In this document: one piece after another, positions 37,175 through 46,695 of the stretch | How positions within the stretch are numbered: position 1 is the stretch's first letter | Layout of the letters: every line of letters begins with the position of its first letter | Assembly (NCBI GenBank): GCA_000341795.1 | Contig: AODO01000001.1 | Span: 62,001-126,000 of the forward strand | DNA: 64,000 nucleotides | Origin: Rhodococcus triatomae BKS 15-14 | GTDB taxonomy: Bacteria > Actinomycetota > Actinomycetes > Mycobacteriales > Mycobacteriaceae | Direction of reading: 5' to 3' | Program-made: the position numbers and the translations under genes | Notes under the pieces: generated by a model | Seen by the model: the letters and a program-made list of their open reading frames with translations, nothing else | Told to the model about the DNA's origin: nothing | The model's database searches: none

Positions 37175-38049
37175 ACGACAAACTCTCGGACGCGCTCGGC
37201 GCGATGTTCGACTGGCAGACCACCGTCGACCTGCTGCAGTACGACTTCGTCCAGCAGGCCGTTCTCGCCGCGGCGATCCTCGGGCTCCTCGCGGGCGCCA
37301 TCGGGCCGCTGATCATCAGCAGGCAGATGTCGTTCGCGGTGCACGGCACCAGTGAGCTGTCCCTGACCGGCGCTTCCGCCGCCCTGCTCGCAGGCATCAG
37401 CGTCGGGTTCGGCGCCATCATCGGATCCGTCGTCGCCGCAGTCCTTTTCGCGCTGCTCGGCAGCAAGGCCCGCGAGCGGGACTCCGTGATCGGCGTCATC
37501 ATGTCCTTCGGACTCGGCCTGTCCGTGCTGTTCATGTGGCTGTACCCGGGCCGCACCGGCACCAGTTTCTCGCTGCTCGTCGGTCAGATCGTCGGCGTCG
37601 GAAACGAGGGCCTGCAGCTGCTGCTGGTGTGCGCGGTGGTCGTTCTCGCGGTCCTCGCCGTCGTCTACCGGCCCCTGTTGTTCGCCAGCACCGACCCCGA
37701 CGTCGCCCGCGCCCGCGGTGTCCCGATCCGGGCGCTGTCGCTCGTCTTCGCGGTCCTCGTCGGAGTCGCCGCCGCGCTCGGCGTGCAGATCGTCGGCGCA
37801 CTGCTGGTGCTGTCGCTGTTGATCACACCGGCTGCCGCCGCGGCCCTGGTCACCTCCAGCCCGCTCAAGACGACGCTGTTGGCGATCCTGTTCGCCGAAC
37901 TCGCCGCGGTCGGGGGGATCGTGCTCTCGCTCGCCCCGGGCGTTCCGGTGTCCACGTTCGTCACCACCATCTCGTTCGTGATCTATCTGATCTGCCGCCT
38001 GGTCGGCTCCCGCCGCCGCGCGAACACGGGGCGGCTCGTCGCGGCCTGA
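37171..38049 (+). CDS. znuB: zinc/metal ABC transporter permease
   Basis: A 292-residue ABC-3-type permease with eight or nine hydrophobic segments. The family segment RQMSFAVHGTSELSLTGASAALLAG near residue 51 and the cytoplasmic loop DPDVARARGVP near 172, which contacts the ATPase, are visible. GTG start overlapping the znuC stop. It completes the zinc importer. Confidence 0.92.
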   Translation: MNDKLSDALGAMFDWQTTVDLLQYDFVQQAVLAAAILGLLAGAIGPLIISRQMSFAVHGTSELSLTGASAALLAGISVGFGAIIGSVVAAVLFALLGSKARERDSVIGVIMSFGLGLSVLFMWLYPGRTGTSFSLLVGQIVGVGNEGLQLLLVCAVVVLAVLAVVYRPLLFASTDPDVARARGVPIRALSLVFAVLVGVAAALGVQIVGALLVLSLLITPAAAAALVTSSPLKTTLLAILFAELAAVGGIVLSLAPGVPVSTFVTTISFVIYLICRLVGSRRRANTGRLVAA

Positions 38050-38092
38050 TGTCGAGCGCGGCCGGCGGTCTCGGTGTGGATCTCCTCGGGCT

Positions 38093-38098
38093 TAGGCT
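38093..38098 (+). promoter_or_regulatory. -10 element of a leaderless promoter (pxpA)
   Basis: TAGGCT lies six bases before the GTG of pxpA, and no Shine-Dalgarno sequence is present. Confidence 0.6.
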
Positions 38099-38104
38099 GG
38101 CCAC

Positions 38105-38860
38105 GTGCCCATCGACCTGAACAGTGACCTCGGCGAGAGTTTCGGCGCCTGGCGCCTCGGTGACGACGAGGCGATGCTCGCGCTGGTGACGAGTGCCAAC
38201 GTGGCGTGTGGGTTCCACGCGGGCGATCCGGCCACGCTGCTCGCGACGTGCCGCGGCGCGGCGCAGCGGGCGGTGCGGATCGGCGCGCAGGTCGGCTACC
38301 GGGATCTCGCCGGTTTCGGCAGGCGCTTCATCGACGTCTCCCCCGCCGACCTGACCGCCGACGTGATCTACCAGATCGGCGCCCTCGACGGCCTGGCACA
38401 GGCGTCGGGCTCCGCGGTCGCGTACGTCAAACCGCACGGCGCGCTGTACAACGCGATCGTGAACCACCGCGAACAGGCACGGGCGGTGGTCGCGGCGGTC
38501 GTCGCGTACGACCCCACCCTCCCGGTCCTCGGGCTTCCGGGCTCCGTCTTCCTCGCCGAGGCGGAGACCGCCGGCCTGCGCACCGTCATCGAGGCGTTCG
38601 CCGACCGTGGATACCTGCCGAGCGGCGAACTCGTCCCCCGTTCCCGGCCCGGCGCGGTCCTGTCGGACCCGGACGGCGTCGCGGACCGCGTGCTCCGGAT
38701 GGTCGAGGACGGAGCGGTCGAGGCCGTGGACGGCAGTGTCCTCGCCATCCGCCCCGATTCGATCTGCGTGCACGGCGACAGTCCGGATGCCGTCGCGTTG
38801 GCGGTCGCAATCCGTGACCGACTGCTCGCTGCGGGCGTCGACCCGGCGCCCTTCGTGTGA
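38105..38860 (+). CDS. pxpA: 5-oxoprolinase subunit A (LamB/YcsF family)
   Basis: PxpA with PxpB and PxpC forms the bacterial ATP-dependent 5-oxoprolinase, which opens the spontaneously formed pyroglutamate to glutamate. The 251-residue protein begins with the family signature [19 protein letters not shown] and shows [12 protein letters not shown] (near residue 31) and [10 protein letters not shown] (near 107). GTG start with a leaderless -10. It overlaps pxpB by one base; the third subunit gene lies about 6.3 kb away. Confidence 0.93.
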   Translation: MPIDLNSDLGESFGAWRLGDDEAMLALVTSANVACGFHAGDPATLLATCRGAAQRAVRIGAQVGYRDLAGFGRRFIDVSPADLTADVIYQIGALDGLAQASGSAVAYVKPHGALYNAIVNHREQARAVVAAVVAYDPTLPVLGLPGSVFLAEAETAGLRTVIEAFADRGYLPSGELVPRSRPGAVLSDPDGVADRVLRMVEDGAVEAVDGSVLAIRPDSICVHGDSPDAVALAVAIRDRLLAAGVDPAPFV

Positions 38861-39471
38861 TGCGTGTCCTCGACGTGGGTGACGGCGGGGTGCTCGCCGA
38901 ATTCGACACCCTCGACGCCGTTCTCGCCCTCTTCGGCGCGCTGGACGAGGCCCGTCCGCCCGGGGTGGACGACCTCGTCCCGGCCGCCCGCACGATTCTC
39001 GTTCGATTCGATCCACGGGTGACGACCCACGAGGCCGTCCGCTCGTGGCTCCGTCGGACCCGCCCCGCCGACGTGCGCGCGAGGGGACACGGCGACTCGG
39101 TGCACATCGAGGTCCGCTACGACGGTCCCGATCTCGACGAGGTCGGTGCCCTCACCGGGTTGGGCGTCGACGGGGTGGTCGCCGCGCACACCGGTGCCGT
39201 GTGGACGGTGGCGTTCGCCGGATTCGCGCCCGGCTTCGGCTATCTCGTCGGCGGACCCGAATCGCTGCACGTGCCACGGCTGGCGACGCCCCGGACGTCC
39301 GTCCCCCCGGGATCGGTGGGGCTCGCCGGCGAGTTCTCGGGCGTCTACCCGCGTAGTTCCCCCGGCGGCTGGCAGCTGATCGGCAGCAGCGACGCGCCGC
39401 TCTGGGACACGGACCGTGACCCGCCCGCGCTGCTGCGGCCGGGAGTCAGCGTCCGGTTCCACGCCGTCTGA
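38860..39471 (+). CDS. pxpB: 5-oxoprolinase subunit B (KipI-like)
   Basis: A 203-residue KipI-family protein. The C-terminal cyclophilin-like domain carries the conserved FAGFAPGFGYLVG near residue 120 and PRTSVPPGSVGLAG near 145. Its ATG overlaps the pxpA stop (TGATG). In most actinobacteria pxpC follows directly; here a minus-strand ZIP transporter gene comes next. Confidence 0.93.
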   Translation: MRVLDVGDGGVLAEFDTLDAVLALFGALDEARPPGVDDLVPAARTILVRFDPRVTTHEAVRSWLRRTRPADVRARGHGDSVHIEVRYDGPDLDEVGALTGLGVDGVVAAHTGAVWTVAFAGFAPGFGYLVGGPESLHVPRLATPRTSVPPGSVGLAGEFSGVYPRSSPGGWQLIGSSDAPLWDTDRDPPALLRPGVSVRFHAV

Positions 39472-39552
39472 GGCCGTGCGCGGCCCCGGGGAGGAGGGGC
39501 TGCGGCCTCCCTTCAGCGTCGGGAGTGCCTTCTCACGTCACGACGACGGCGG

Positions 39553-40242
39553 TCAACCGCCGAGGGCGAAGGCGACGAGAAAGCCCGCAGCGGTCGAGAT
39601 GCCGACCCACCAGCCGCCCTCCCGGTACGCCTCCGGCATGAGGGAGTCCGCGAGCACCGCGATCGTCGCGCCACCGGCGAACGCCTGGATCACCGCGATC
39701 CACTGCGGTGCGATGGCGTCTCCCGCGGCATACGCCCCGACCACCACGAGCACGAGCACGAGGGCGGTGGCGGACCACAGCAGCGCCGCCCGGCGCCGAT
39801 CGAAGTTCGGCTGTGTGCGCATCGACGCGGCACCCGCGACCGCCTCGGGGACGTTGCCGACCGCGATCGCCACCAGCAGGACGAGGCCGCCCTCGACTCC
39901 GAGAGAGACACCGAGCGCCGTGTTCTCCGGGACACCGTCGAGGAGTGCGCCGAGCATCAGCGCCCACCCGAGCGCTGCAGGGCCGAGCCGGTTCTCGATG
40001 AGATGGTCGGCGAGCACGTAGACGAGGGCACCGAGCATCAGGGCGAATCCCGCCACCACGACGCCCTCGGCTTCGAACGCCGGCTGGAACAGTTCGGTGG
40101 ACACCGCGGCGACCATCGCGCCGGCACCGAACGCCATCAGGGCCGCCAGTAGGGGCCGGGGCAGGTCGTAACGCAGTCCGACGAACGCTCCGGCGAGCAT
40201 CGGGACCGCGGTGCCGAGACCGTAGAGGGTCGCTGTCAGCAT
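39553..40242 (-). CDS. ZIP-family metal transporter
   Basis: A 229-residue membrane protein with eight predicted hydrophobic segments. The two ZIP pore motifs appear as ALLDGVPENTALG near residue 99 (usually HxxPE; here Asp replaces the first His) and AVGNVPEAVAG near 126. The loop between helices III and IV lacks a His-rich metal-binding stretch. It probably moves zinc, iron or manganese into the cytosol. It is leaderless by appearance: TAGCAT lies six bases upstream. Confidence 0.83.
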   Translation of the reverse strand: MLTATLYGLGTAVPMLAGAFVGLRYDLPRPLLAALMAFGAGAMVAAVSTELFQPAFEAEGVVVAGFALMLGALVYVLADHLIENRLGPAALGWALMLGALLDGVPENTALGVSLGVEGGLVLLVAIAVGNVPEAVAGAASMRTQPNFDRRRAALLWSATALVLVLVVVGAYAAGDAIAPQWIAVIQAFAGGATIAVLADSLMPEAYREGGWWVGISTAAGFLVAFALGG

Positions 40243-40248
40243 GCGCAG

Positions 40249-40254
40249 ATGCTA
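40249..40254 (-). promoter_or_regulatory. -10 element of a leaderless promoter (ZIP gene)
   Basis: On the minus strand TAGCAT is followed by six bases and the ATG of the ZIP gene. Confidence 0.55.
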
Positions 40255-40346
40255 CGACCCGGCGGGCTCGGCGCCCGCGGACAACGCGCCCGCCGGGGCA
40301 CCGAACGGTGCACGTTCGGCAGCGCGCGTCGTGCCCCTCCCCGGAT

Positions 40347-40967
40347 TCACTCGACGAGTCCTTCCCGGCGGGCAACAGACCGGTGCGGGGCCGACGCCGG
40401 GCCGAAGGTCTCGATCAGGACGTCCTCGTCCTCGTACCGGGCCGTGCGTGTGAGCCCCACGTGCCGGCGCAGTGTGTCGTGTACCTCGTCGCCGGTCGTG
40501 AAGTAGTCGGCGACGGGATGCCGCCAGTGCACGGCGAGGACGACACCGTCCGCATCGAGATGGGCGACGGCGTCGTCGAGTACGCGTTCCAGGTCGTCGG
40601 GCTCGACGTAGTAGCAGACCTCGCTGAGGACGATCAGGTCGAACGTCGCCTCCGGCCACGGGTCGCCGAGCGCCCATCGCTCCACGGAGGTGTTCGTGTG
40701 GCCCGCGCGGTCCAGCCGTGCCCTGGTCGCTTCGAGCGCCGACTCGACGACGTCGGTTGCGACGAGCCGATCACAGCGCGGCGCAAGGACTTCGGTGAGG
40801 GAACCGATCGAACACCCCGGCTCGAACGCCTGCCGAAACCTCTCGCGCGGCAGCATCGCGACGGTCAGTGCGCGCTTGCGACTCTCGTACCAGCGGGTCT
40901 CGAAGCTCCACGGATCGGAACTCCGGGCGTACAGGCGCGTGAAGTAGTCGTCCGGCAGTCTCGTCAC
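40347..40967 (-). CDS. SAM-dependent methyltransferase (NodS-like)
   Basis: A 206-residue class I methyltransferase. Motif I is present as AFEPGCSIGSLTEVLAPRC near residue 47, with the acidic ribose-binding Asp in VATDVVESAL and motif post-I/IV in FDLIVLSEVCYYV near 110. The N-terminus PDDYFTRLYARSSDPWSFETRWYESRK is typical of NodS-type N-methyltransferases acting on amino sugars. The GTG overlaps the PIG-L stop by four bases. It is the last gene of the four-gene operon. Confidence 0.83.
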   Translation of the reverse strand: MTRLPDDYFTRLYARSSDPWSFETRWYESRKRALTVAMLPRERFRQAFEPGCSIGSLTEVLAPRCDRLVATDVVESALEATRARLDRAGHTNTSVERWALGDPWPEATFDLIVLSEVCYYVEPDDLERVLDDAVAHLDADGVVLAVHWRHPVADYFTTGDEVHDTLRRHVGLTRTARYEDEDVLIETFGPASAPHRSVARREGLVE

Positions 40968-41713
40968 GGCACGAACACCGTTTCGTGATCCCGCAGGAGC
41001 CGAGCCAGCACGTGCGGAGGAAGGATCGCCCGGTCCGCCGGGTCGTCGGAGAGGTCGGTCGTCTGCGAGGTGAACTCGGCGACGGCGGCGCGCTTGGCGG
41101 CAACGCACTCCTCCGACAGTGCAACACTCCTGGCCCGCTCCCAGGGCACGACCGGATCACCGGGAAAGGACCAGTGCCACAGCCAGATCGGATACTCGAT
41201 CAGTACGGCGCCCGCCTGCTCCGCCGCACGCGCGGCCACGCGGCCGACGGCCTCGTGATCGGGATGCCCGTCCATGACGACGGGGGCGGCGCACCAGTCA
41301 CCCCGACCGAGGTGGGAACGGAGCCGCACGACCAGTTCGTCCTCGTGTGCGGTGACGGCACCGTCCGGGAGGCCGAACCGTGTCGGCGGATCGAGTCCGA
41401 GACACGCTGCGGCGTTGTCGGATTCGGTGCGACGCCGGGCTGCGAGGGCGGCGGGGGTCACGGTCGGTGAGTTCGGATGCGACCCTTCGCCGTCGGTCAC
41501 CGAGACGACCCTCACCGGCGTCCCGCGACGGGCGAGTTCGGAGGCCGTTCCCCCCAACCCGAGAACCTCGTCGTCGGGGTGCGGAGCGACGAGGACGAGC
41601 GCCCGGCAGGCATCGAGGTCGAGTGCCGGGAACCGTGTGGTTCCTGCCCAGTGGCTCTCCGGGGTGCCCCCGTCGACGACCGGGCTGTTCCGAAACCGTT
41701 CCGTGCTCGTCAT
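40964..41713 (-). CDS. PIG-L family (LmbE-like) N-deacetylase
   Basis: A 249-residue zinc deacetylase of the family that includes MshB and PIG-L. The catalytic/zinc motif APHPDDEVLGLGG is near residue 44 and the second zinc His in MDGHPDHEAVG near 145. It should remove an acetyl group from an N-acetyl amino sugar. Its ATG overlaps the upstream gene (ATGA) and its stop overlaps the methyltransferase GTG, so the four proteins are made together. It is not mycothiol MshB by context. Confidence 0.87.
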   Translation of the reverse strand: MTSTERFRNSPVVDGGTPESHWAGTTRFPALDLDACRALVLVAPHPDDEVLGLGGTASELARRGTPVRVVSVTDGEGSHPNSPTVTPAALAARRRTESDNAAACLGLDPPTRFGLPDGAVTAHEDELVVRLRSHLGRGDWCAAPVVMDGHPDHEAVGRVAARAAEQAGAVLIEYPIWLWHWSFPGDPVVPWERARSVALSEECVAAKRAAVAEFTSQTTDLSDDPADRAILPPHVLARLLRDHETVFVP

Positions 41714-42648
41714 GCCCTCTCCCGTCCCGCCTGTGCCGCCCTCGCCAGATCGGCGAGATCGCGTTCGGCGTGGCTCTGCCGCACGTACACGCTCAGGTCC
41801 GCGACCAACTGCGCGTGCCTCGCATCGGTGCACAGCGGCGCGGCGCCGAGCGCGCGCCCGACCCGGTCGATCACCTCGCTCGCCGTGCTCTCGACGACCG
41901 CGCGAACACGCCGGGCCCGCAACTCGGCCGCGGCGCCGTCACACGGCCGCGCGTCCAGGTCTTCGGCCGCCCGGTCCAGTACGCACTCCGCGGCGTACAG
42001 GGCGGCCTCGACGGCGCCCAGGTGGGCGAGTCGGTGGGGGTCGTCGCCTGCTCCGTCCCGCAGCGCGTCGGCCACGGCGAGAGCCCCACCGAACCAGCAG
42101 GCCGCGACGCCGATTCCTCCGTGCCAGAAACCCGGACGCGTGAGGTACTCACCCGGAGCACCGATCGGCACTGCCGGCACCGCGTCGAAGTCGACGGCAC
42201 CGGAGTCACTGCGTGCCATCCCCACCGCGTGCCAGGTGCCGGGAACCGGCCTCACACCCGGCGAGGAGAGGTCGACGGCGAACAGCGACCTCTCGTCCCC
42301 GACCCGTGCGGTGACCAGCGCATGGGTGCACGAATGTGCGCCCGAACACCACGGTTTCCGGCCGGTCAGGTCGACGCCGTCGGGCGTCGACCTGGCGACG
42401 ACCACCGGATCCGGAGGCTCCGCTGCCCACACGCCCCACAGTTGCCCGGGCCGCACCCGCGCTCCACCGAGTTCCTCCAGGATGGCCGCGGCGTCGGCGT
42501 GCGCCTCCAGGAGTCGTGCCCCGACGAGGTCCCGGCGCGCGGCGTCGGTGAGGGCCTGCCATCGCTCTCGCGTCCGGCCCGAACCGGGCACCGGCCAGCC
42601 GGCGGCGGCGTCGGCCCCGATGGACGGGTGGATCACCGGCGCGTTCAC
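41710..42648 (-). CDS. short acyl-CoA-dehydrogenase-like protein
   Basis: A 312-residue protein with acyl-CoA-dehydrogenase features: a middle domain with GRKPWCSGAHSCTHALVTARVG near residue 96 and helical C-terminal segments (HLGAVEAALYAAECVLDRAAEDL). It is about 70 residues shorter than normal members, and the N-terminal helical domain is reduced. It may be a flavin desaturase, oxidase or N-oxygenase acting on the product of its partner enzymes. GTG start overlaps the glycosyltransferase stop. Confidence 0.75.
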   Translation of the reverse strand: MNAPVIHPSIGADAAAGWPVPGSGRTRERWQALTDAARRDLVGARLLEAHADAAAILEELGGARVRPGQLWGVWAAEPPDPVVVARSTPDGVDLTGRKPWCSGAHSCTHALVTARVGDERSLFAVDLSSPGVRPVPGTWHAVGMARSDSGAVDFDAVPAVPIGAPGEYLTRPGFWHGGIGVAACWFGGALAVADALRDGAGDDPHRLAHLGAVEAALYAAECVLDRAAEDLDARPCDGAAAELRARRVRAVVESTASEVIDRVGRALGAAPLCTDARHAQLVADLSVYVRQSHAERDLADLARAAQAGRERA

Positions 42649-43379
42649 GATGCATCCTCCAACACGGACGGGTGACCGTCCCGACCCGCCGCGCGCTCGA
42701 TCGCCGCGAGGTGATCACCGAAACCTCCGCGGGCACGAGGCGTCCTGCGATCGGACGTGGTCACCGCGTTCTCCTCGTCCCAGGCGATCCGTGCACCCGC
42801 CGCGCGCAGGCGGTCGACGAGGTCGACGTCCTCGGCCAGAGCGAGCGGGCGGAAACCCCCGACTTGCCGGTACACATCCGCACGAAGCCCGAGGTTCGCC
42901 CCGTGCACATGCCCGTGCGTCGTCCCCCGCCGCCGGGCGTACGCCGCGTCGTGACGACGCCGGGTACGAGCGGAGTGCGCAGACCAGGCCACGCGAACCG
43001 TGCCGACGACGGCATCGTGGTCAGCCCAGTACGCGAGTTGGTCCGTGAACCAGGTACGAGGAACCGTCGTGTCCGCGTCGGTCGTGGCGAACCACACGTT
43101 GCCGATCTCGTCCAGCCCGGACGCGGCGAATCCGGCCGCGCGCGCCGCTCCGACGTTGCGGTGGTCCACCCGCACCAGCCGCGCACCGTCGCCGACGACC
43201 TCCTCCGACCCGTCCGTGCAGGAGTCGAGCACGACGATTGTGGTCACCGGGACCGGCGCCAACTCCGCCGCCCTGGTGATGCTGTCCAGACAACGCGGCA
43301 GCAGCTCGCGCTCGTTGTGGACGGGGACCACCGTGACGATCGCATCCGGTCCGTGGGGTTGCGAGATCAGATGCTCCAC
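42645..43379 (-). CDS. family 2 glycosyltransferase
   Basis: A 244-residue GT-A-fold transferase. VPVHNERELLPRCLDSI near residue 18 binds the nucleotide; the metal-binding DAD is in ATTDADTTVPRTWFTDQL near 98; and ALAEDVDLVDRL near 186 provides the catalytic acidic residue. GTG 43379 was chosen because GGGAGG lies six bases upstream; GTG 43397 is in frame but lacks a site. It has no membrane segment, so it should act in the cytosol. It heads the four-gene operon. Confidence 0.83.
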   Translation of the reverse strand: MEHLISQPHGPDAIVTVVPVHNERELLPRCLDSITRAAELAPVPVTTIVVLDSCTDGSEEVVGDGARLVRVDHRNVGAARAAGFAASGLDEIGNVWFATTDADTTVPRTWFTDQLAYWADHDAVVGTVRVAWSAHSARTRRRHDAAYARRRGTTHGHVHGANLGLRADVYRQVGGFRPLALAEDVDLVDRLRAAGARIAWDEENAVTTSDRRTPRARGGFGDHLAAIERAAGRDGHPSVLEDAS

Positions 43380-43563
43380 GCGCGACCTCCCGATCACTCC
43401 GTATTCGTCACTCCATCCGCCGGAGCGGCTCGTGGTTACGGATTAACCGATCTGGGTACGGATCAAACACGGGGCCGGATTCCCGTCTCGTCCGAACCCG
43501 AACGCGTTGCTGCGCACGCGCCGATGGATGCCGAGAGGCCACACACGATCGAGGGAGCGAGCC

Positions 43564-45675
43564 TTGTCCAAGCCGAAGTCCGTGACGCCGGGCGCGCCGA
43601 GCGCCGTCACTCCCGCTGCAGCCGAGCCGACCTCCGGTCCGGTTCCCCCGTTGACGAAACCCGACCAGTCGGGGCCCGCTCCCGTCTCCCCGACCGGCGC
43701 GGCCGGCGGCGACCGGTCGCAACAGGGCGAGAGCCTCACCACGGCGCAGGGCACGCGGCTGAGTGAGACCGACCTGTCCCTCAAGGCGGGACCTCGGGGT
43801 CCGATCCTCCTGCAGGACCATCATTTTCGCGAGAAGATCACGCATTTCGACCATGAACGCATTCCGGAACGCGTCGTCCACGCACGAGGAGCCGCCGCGC
43901 ACGGTGTGTTCCGCGCGAACGGCGCGGCCGCGAACCTGACGCTCGCGTCCTTTCTCCAGGAAGGCGTCGAGACCCCCGTGTTCGTCCGCTTCTCCACCGT
44001 CCTCGGCTCACGAGGCTCGGCGGACACGGTGCGGGACACGCGGGGCTTCGCGACGAAGTTCTACACCGGCGACGGCACGTTCGACCTCGTCGGCAACAAC
44101 ATTCCCGTGTTCTTCATCCAGGACGCGATCAAGTTCCCCGACATCATCCACGCCGGAAAGCCGCACCCGGATCGTGAGATCCCGCAGGCGCAGAGCGCCC
44201 ACGACACCTTCTGGGACTTCGTCACCCTGCACACCGAAGCCACCGCGCACACGTTGTGGAACATGTCGGATCGCGGCATTCCGCGTTCCTATCGGATGAT
44301 GGAGGGCTTCGGCATCCACACCTTCCGACTCGTGAACGCCGACGGCCGGACCAGCCTGGTGAAGTTCCACTGGAAGCCGCGACTCGGAGTGCACTCCATG
44401 GTGTGGGAGGAAGCCCAGATCGCTGCCGGGGTGGACCCGGACTTCCACCGACGCGACCTCGCCGACGCGATCGAATCCGGTGCCCACCCGGAATGGACAC
44501 TCGGTGTTCAGGTCTTCCCCGACACCCCCGAGCAGGAGTTCGAGGGCATCGATCTGCTCGATCCCACGAAGATCGTCCCGGAAGAACTCGCTCCCGTGCA
44601 GCCCATCGGGGTCATGACGCTCAACGCCAACCCCACCAACTACTTCGCGGAGACGGAGCAGGTCGCTTTCCACCCCGGACACCTCGTTCCGGGTATCGAC
44701 GTCACCGACGATCCGCTTCTCCAGGGCAGACTCTTCTCGTATCTCGACACCCAGATCAGTCGCCTCGGTGGCCCGAACTTCGGACAGCTGCCGATCAACC
44801 GCCCACATGCGCCGGTCAACGACATGCTGCGGGACGGGATGCACCAGACCGCGGTACCGACCGGCGTGGCCCCCTACAAGCCCAACAGTCTGGACGGCGG
44901 CTGCCCGTTCACCGCCGCAGCGGGCGACGGGTTCATCGACGTCCCGGTTCCTCTTCCCGCGACGACGAAACAGCGCACCAGGCCGAGCTCCTTCGAGGAC
45001 CACTTCAGCCAGGCCCGCCTGTTCTACGTCAGCCTGTCCGCTGTCGAGCAGGAACACGTGGCCCTGGCGTACACGTTCGAACTCGGCAAGTGCTACGAAC
45101 AGGCGATCAAGGAACGTGCCCTGACCGTGCTGGCACGCATCGACAGGACGCTGTGCGAACGGGTCGCGACCGGGCTCGGACTCGCGGTTCCGGAGGTCGA
45201 GGACGAACCGGACGGCTCGATCGAGCCGAGCGCGCCGCTCTCCCAGGTCGGGCAGGAATGGCCGGTCGACGGCCGGATCGTGGCCGTCGTCGCCGACGAC
45301 GACACCGATCCCACGGCCCTGGAATCGGTCACGAGCCTGCTGGAGAGCCGTTCCGTTCTCCCACTGGTCACGGCCCCGCACGGCGGCACGCTGTTCGACG
45401 GAGAGGACGCCGTGCCGGTGTCCCGGACGTTCGACACGGCACGATCCGTCGAGTTCGACGCGCTCGTGGTGCTCGCACCACCGACGGACGAGCGCGCCCG
45501 ACGGCTGCTCGACGAGGCCTGGCGCCACCACAAGGCGATCGGCGCCGCCACCGACGTGGCCGAACAACTCCCGCAGGAATGGCGCGACTCGACCGGCGTG
45601 GAGACCGGCGACCCGCAGGCGGTGGCCGAGCGGCTGGTCGGCCTGCTGGGAAAGCACCGCGTCTGGGAACGGTGA
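43564..45675 (+). CDS. katE: large-subunit catalase (HPII/KatE type)
   Basis: A 703-residue clade II catalase that decomposes H2O2. The distal His is at about 106 in [15 protein letters not shown], the catalytic Asn near 178 in VGNNIPVFF and the proximal haem-ligand Tyr near 393 in [11 protein letters not shown]-terminal flavodoxin-like domain (from about residue 560: [15 protein letters not shown]) marks the large subunit class. The start is TTG with GAGGGAG upstream. The N-terminal 55 residues are Pro/Ala/Gly rich. It is divergent from the four-gene operon and ends in a strong hairpin. General stress control is usual. Confidence 0.92.
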   Translation: MSKPKSVTPGAPSAVTPAAAEPTSGPVPPLTKPDQSGPAPVSPTGAAGGDRSQQGESLTTAQGTRLSETDLSLKAGPRGPILLQDHHFREKITHFDHERIPERVVHARGAAAHGVFRANGAAANLTLASFLQEGVETPVFVRFSTVLGSRGSADTVRDTRGFATKFYTGDGTFDLVGNNIPVFFIQDAIKFPDIIHAGKPHPDREIPQAQSAHDTFWDFVTLHTEATAHTLWNMSDRGIPRSYRMMEGFGIHTFRLVNADGRTSLVKFHWKPRLGVHSMVWEEAQIAAGVDPDFHRRDLADAIESGAHPEWTLGVQVFPDTPEQEFEGIDLLDPTKIVPEELAPVQPIGVMTLNANPTNYFAETEQVAFHPGHLVPGIDVTDDPLLQGRLFSYLDTQISRLGGPNFGQLPINRPHAPVNDMLRDGMHQTAVPTGVAPYKPNSLDGGCPFTAAAGDGFIDVPVPLPATTKQRTRPSSFEDHFSQARLFYVSLSAVEQEHVALAYTFELGKCYEQAIKERALTVLARIDRTLCERVATGLGLAVPEVEDEPDGSIEPSAPLSQVGQEWPVDGRIVAVVADDDTDPTALESVTSLLESRSVLPLVTAPHGGTLFDGEDAVPVSRTFDTARSVEFDALVVLAPPTDERARRLLDEAWRHHKAIGAATDVAEQLPQEWRDSTGVETGDPQAVAERLVGLLGKHRVWER

Positions 45676-45696
45676 CCGGCCGCCACGGCGCTTCGC

Positions 45697-45732
45697 GGGC
45701 CGCCGCCGACCGTGTGGGGTCGGCGGCGGCCC
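45697..45732. terminator. catalase gene terminator
   Basis: A perfect 15-bp GC-rich stem (45697-45711 with 45718-45732) with a six-base loop lies 21 bases after the stop. Confidence 0.85.
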
Positions 45733-45783
45733 TGCGTGACCGTGATGTCCCGGGGGGTGCGCCGAACGGGCCACAATGGGGAG

Positions 45784-46656
45784 GTGGGGCATCTGAAGGT
45801 GGAGCGGGTCGGGATGTCGGTGACCGTCCAGGACCGCGGCAGGACCGGATACGCACACCTCGGGGTCGGCCGATCGGGGGCGGCAGACCTGTCCGCGCAC
45901 GACGCGGCGAACCGGCTGGTGGGCAACCATCCGTCGGCCGCCACGCTCGAGGTCACGCTGGGCGGACTACGCGTCCACGCGAGCGGCTCCGCGTCGGTCG
46001 CCGTGACCGGCGCCCGGGTTCCCTTGTCCGTCAACGGAGTCGACGTCCCCGACTACTGTCTCCTGCACCTGCGGGACGGCGACGTGCTCACCGTCGGCCG
46101 TCCCGGGGCCGGACTCCGCAGCTACCTCGCGGTTCGCGGCGGGGTCGACGCGCCGCGGGTGCTCGGCAGTCGCGCCACCGACACCCTCGCCGGGCTCGGG
46201 CCCGACCCCGTGCGAGCCGGCGACCTGGTGCCGATCGGAACCGACCGAATCGGGTGGCCGGCCACGGAACTCGCCCCGCCGCCGCCGGCCGGACCCCGAC
46301 CCGCCGTGTTACGAGTCCGAACCGGCCCACGCCACACCATGTTCGACGACGACGCCCTCCGAGTGCTCACCAGCCAGGAGTGGACGGTGACGGCGGACGC
46401 GAATCGGGTGGGGGCCAGGCTCACAGGTCCGACACCGCTGACCCGACGCGACGACTCCGAGCTCCCCAGCGAGGGGATGGTGCCGGGGGCGCTGCAAGTA
46501 CCTGCCTCCGGATTGCCGGTCCTGTTCCTCGCCGACCACCCGGTGACCGGTGGCTATCCCGTGATCGCGGTCGTCGTCGACGACGACCTGTCCGCGGCGG
46601 CGCAACTCGTCCCGGGCGACGCCGTTCGAATTCGCCCTGTCGGGCGCCGTCCGTGA
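45784..46656 (+). CDS. pxpC: 5-oxoprolinase subunit C (KipA-like)
   Basis: A 290-residue PxpC with the family opening VTVQDRGRTGYAHLGVGRSGAAD (near residue 12), the cyclophilin-like fold, and the C-terminal segments LPSEGMVPGALQVPASGLPV and HPVTGGYPVIAVV. GTG 45784 was chosen; GGGGAG precedes it and a CACAAT hexamer ends seven bases upstream. It is the missing partner of the pxpAB pair, placed on the same strand beyond the inserted genes. Its stop codon lies inside the downstream terminator. Confidence 0.92.
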   Translation: MGHLKVERVGMSVTVQDRGRTGYAHLGVGRSGAADLSAHDAANRLVGNHPSAATLEVTLGGLRVHASGSASVAVTGARVPLSVNGVDVPDYCLLHLRDGDVLTVGRPGAGLRSYLAVRGGVDAPRVLGSRATDTLAGLGPDPVRAGDLVPIGTDRIGWPATELAPPPPAGPRPAVLRVRTGPRHTMFDDDALRVLTSQEWTVTADANRVGARLTGPTPLTRRDDSELPSEGMVPGALQVPASGLPVLFLADHPVTGGYPVIAVVVDDDLSAAAQLVPGDAVRIRPVGRRP

Positions 46657-46690
46657 TGTCCGCTCCCACCGGGGCGGACATCACGGACGG
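46647..46690. terminator. bidirectional terminator overlapping the pxpC stop
   Basis: A perfect 17-bp stem (46647-46663 with 46674-46690) with a ten-base loop contains the pxpC TGA in its left arm and ends five bases before the rlmB stop. Confidence 0.88.
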
Positions 46691-46695
46691 GCAGG

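Noticed and set aside
39472-45783. Genomic island carried by an insertion sequence or phage
   Set aside because: No transposase, integrase, tRNA or flanking direct repeat was seen; only the split of pxp genes supports insertion.
44008-45930. Minus-strand open frame across the catalase gene
   Set aside because: Antisense shadow; the catalase frame is unambiguous.
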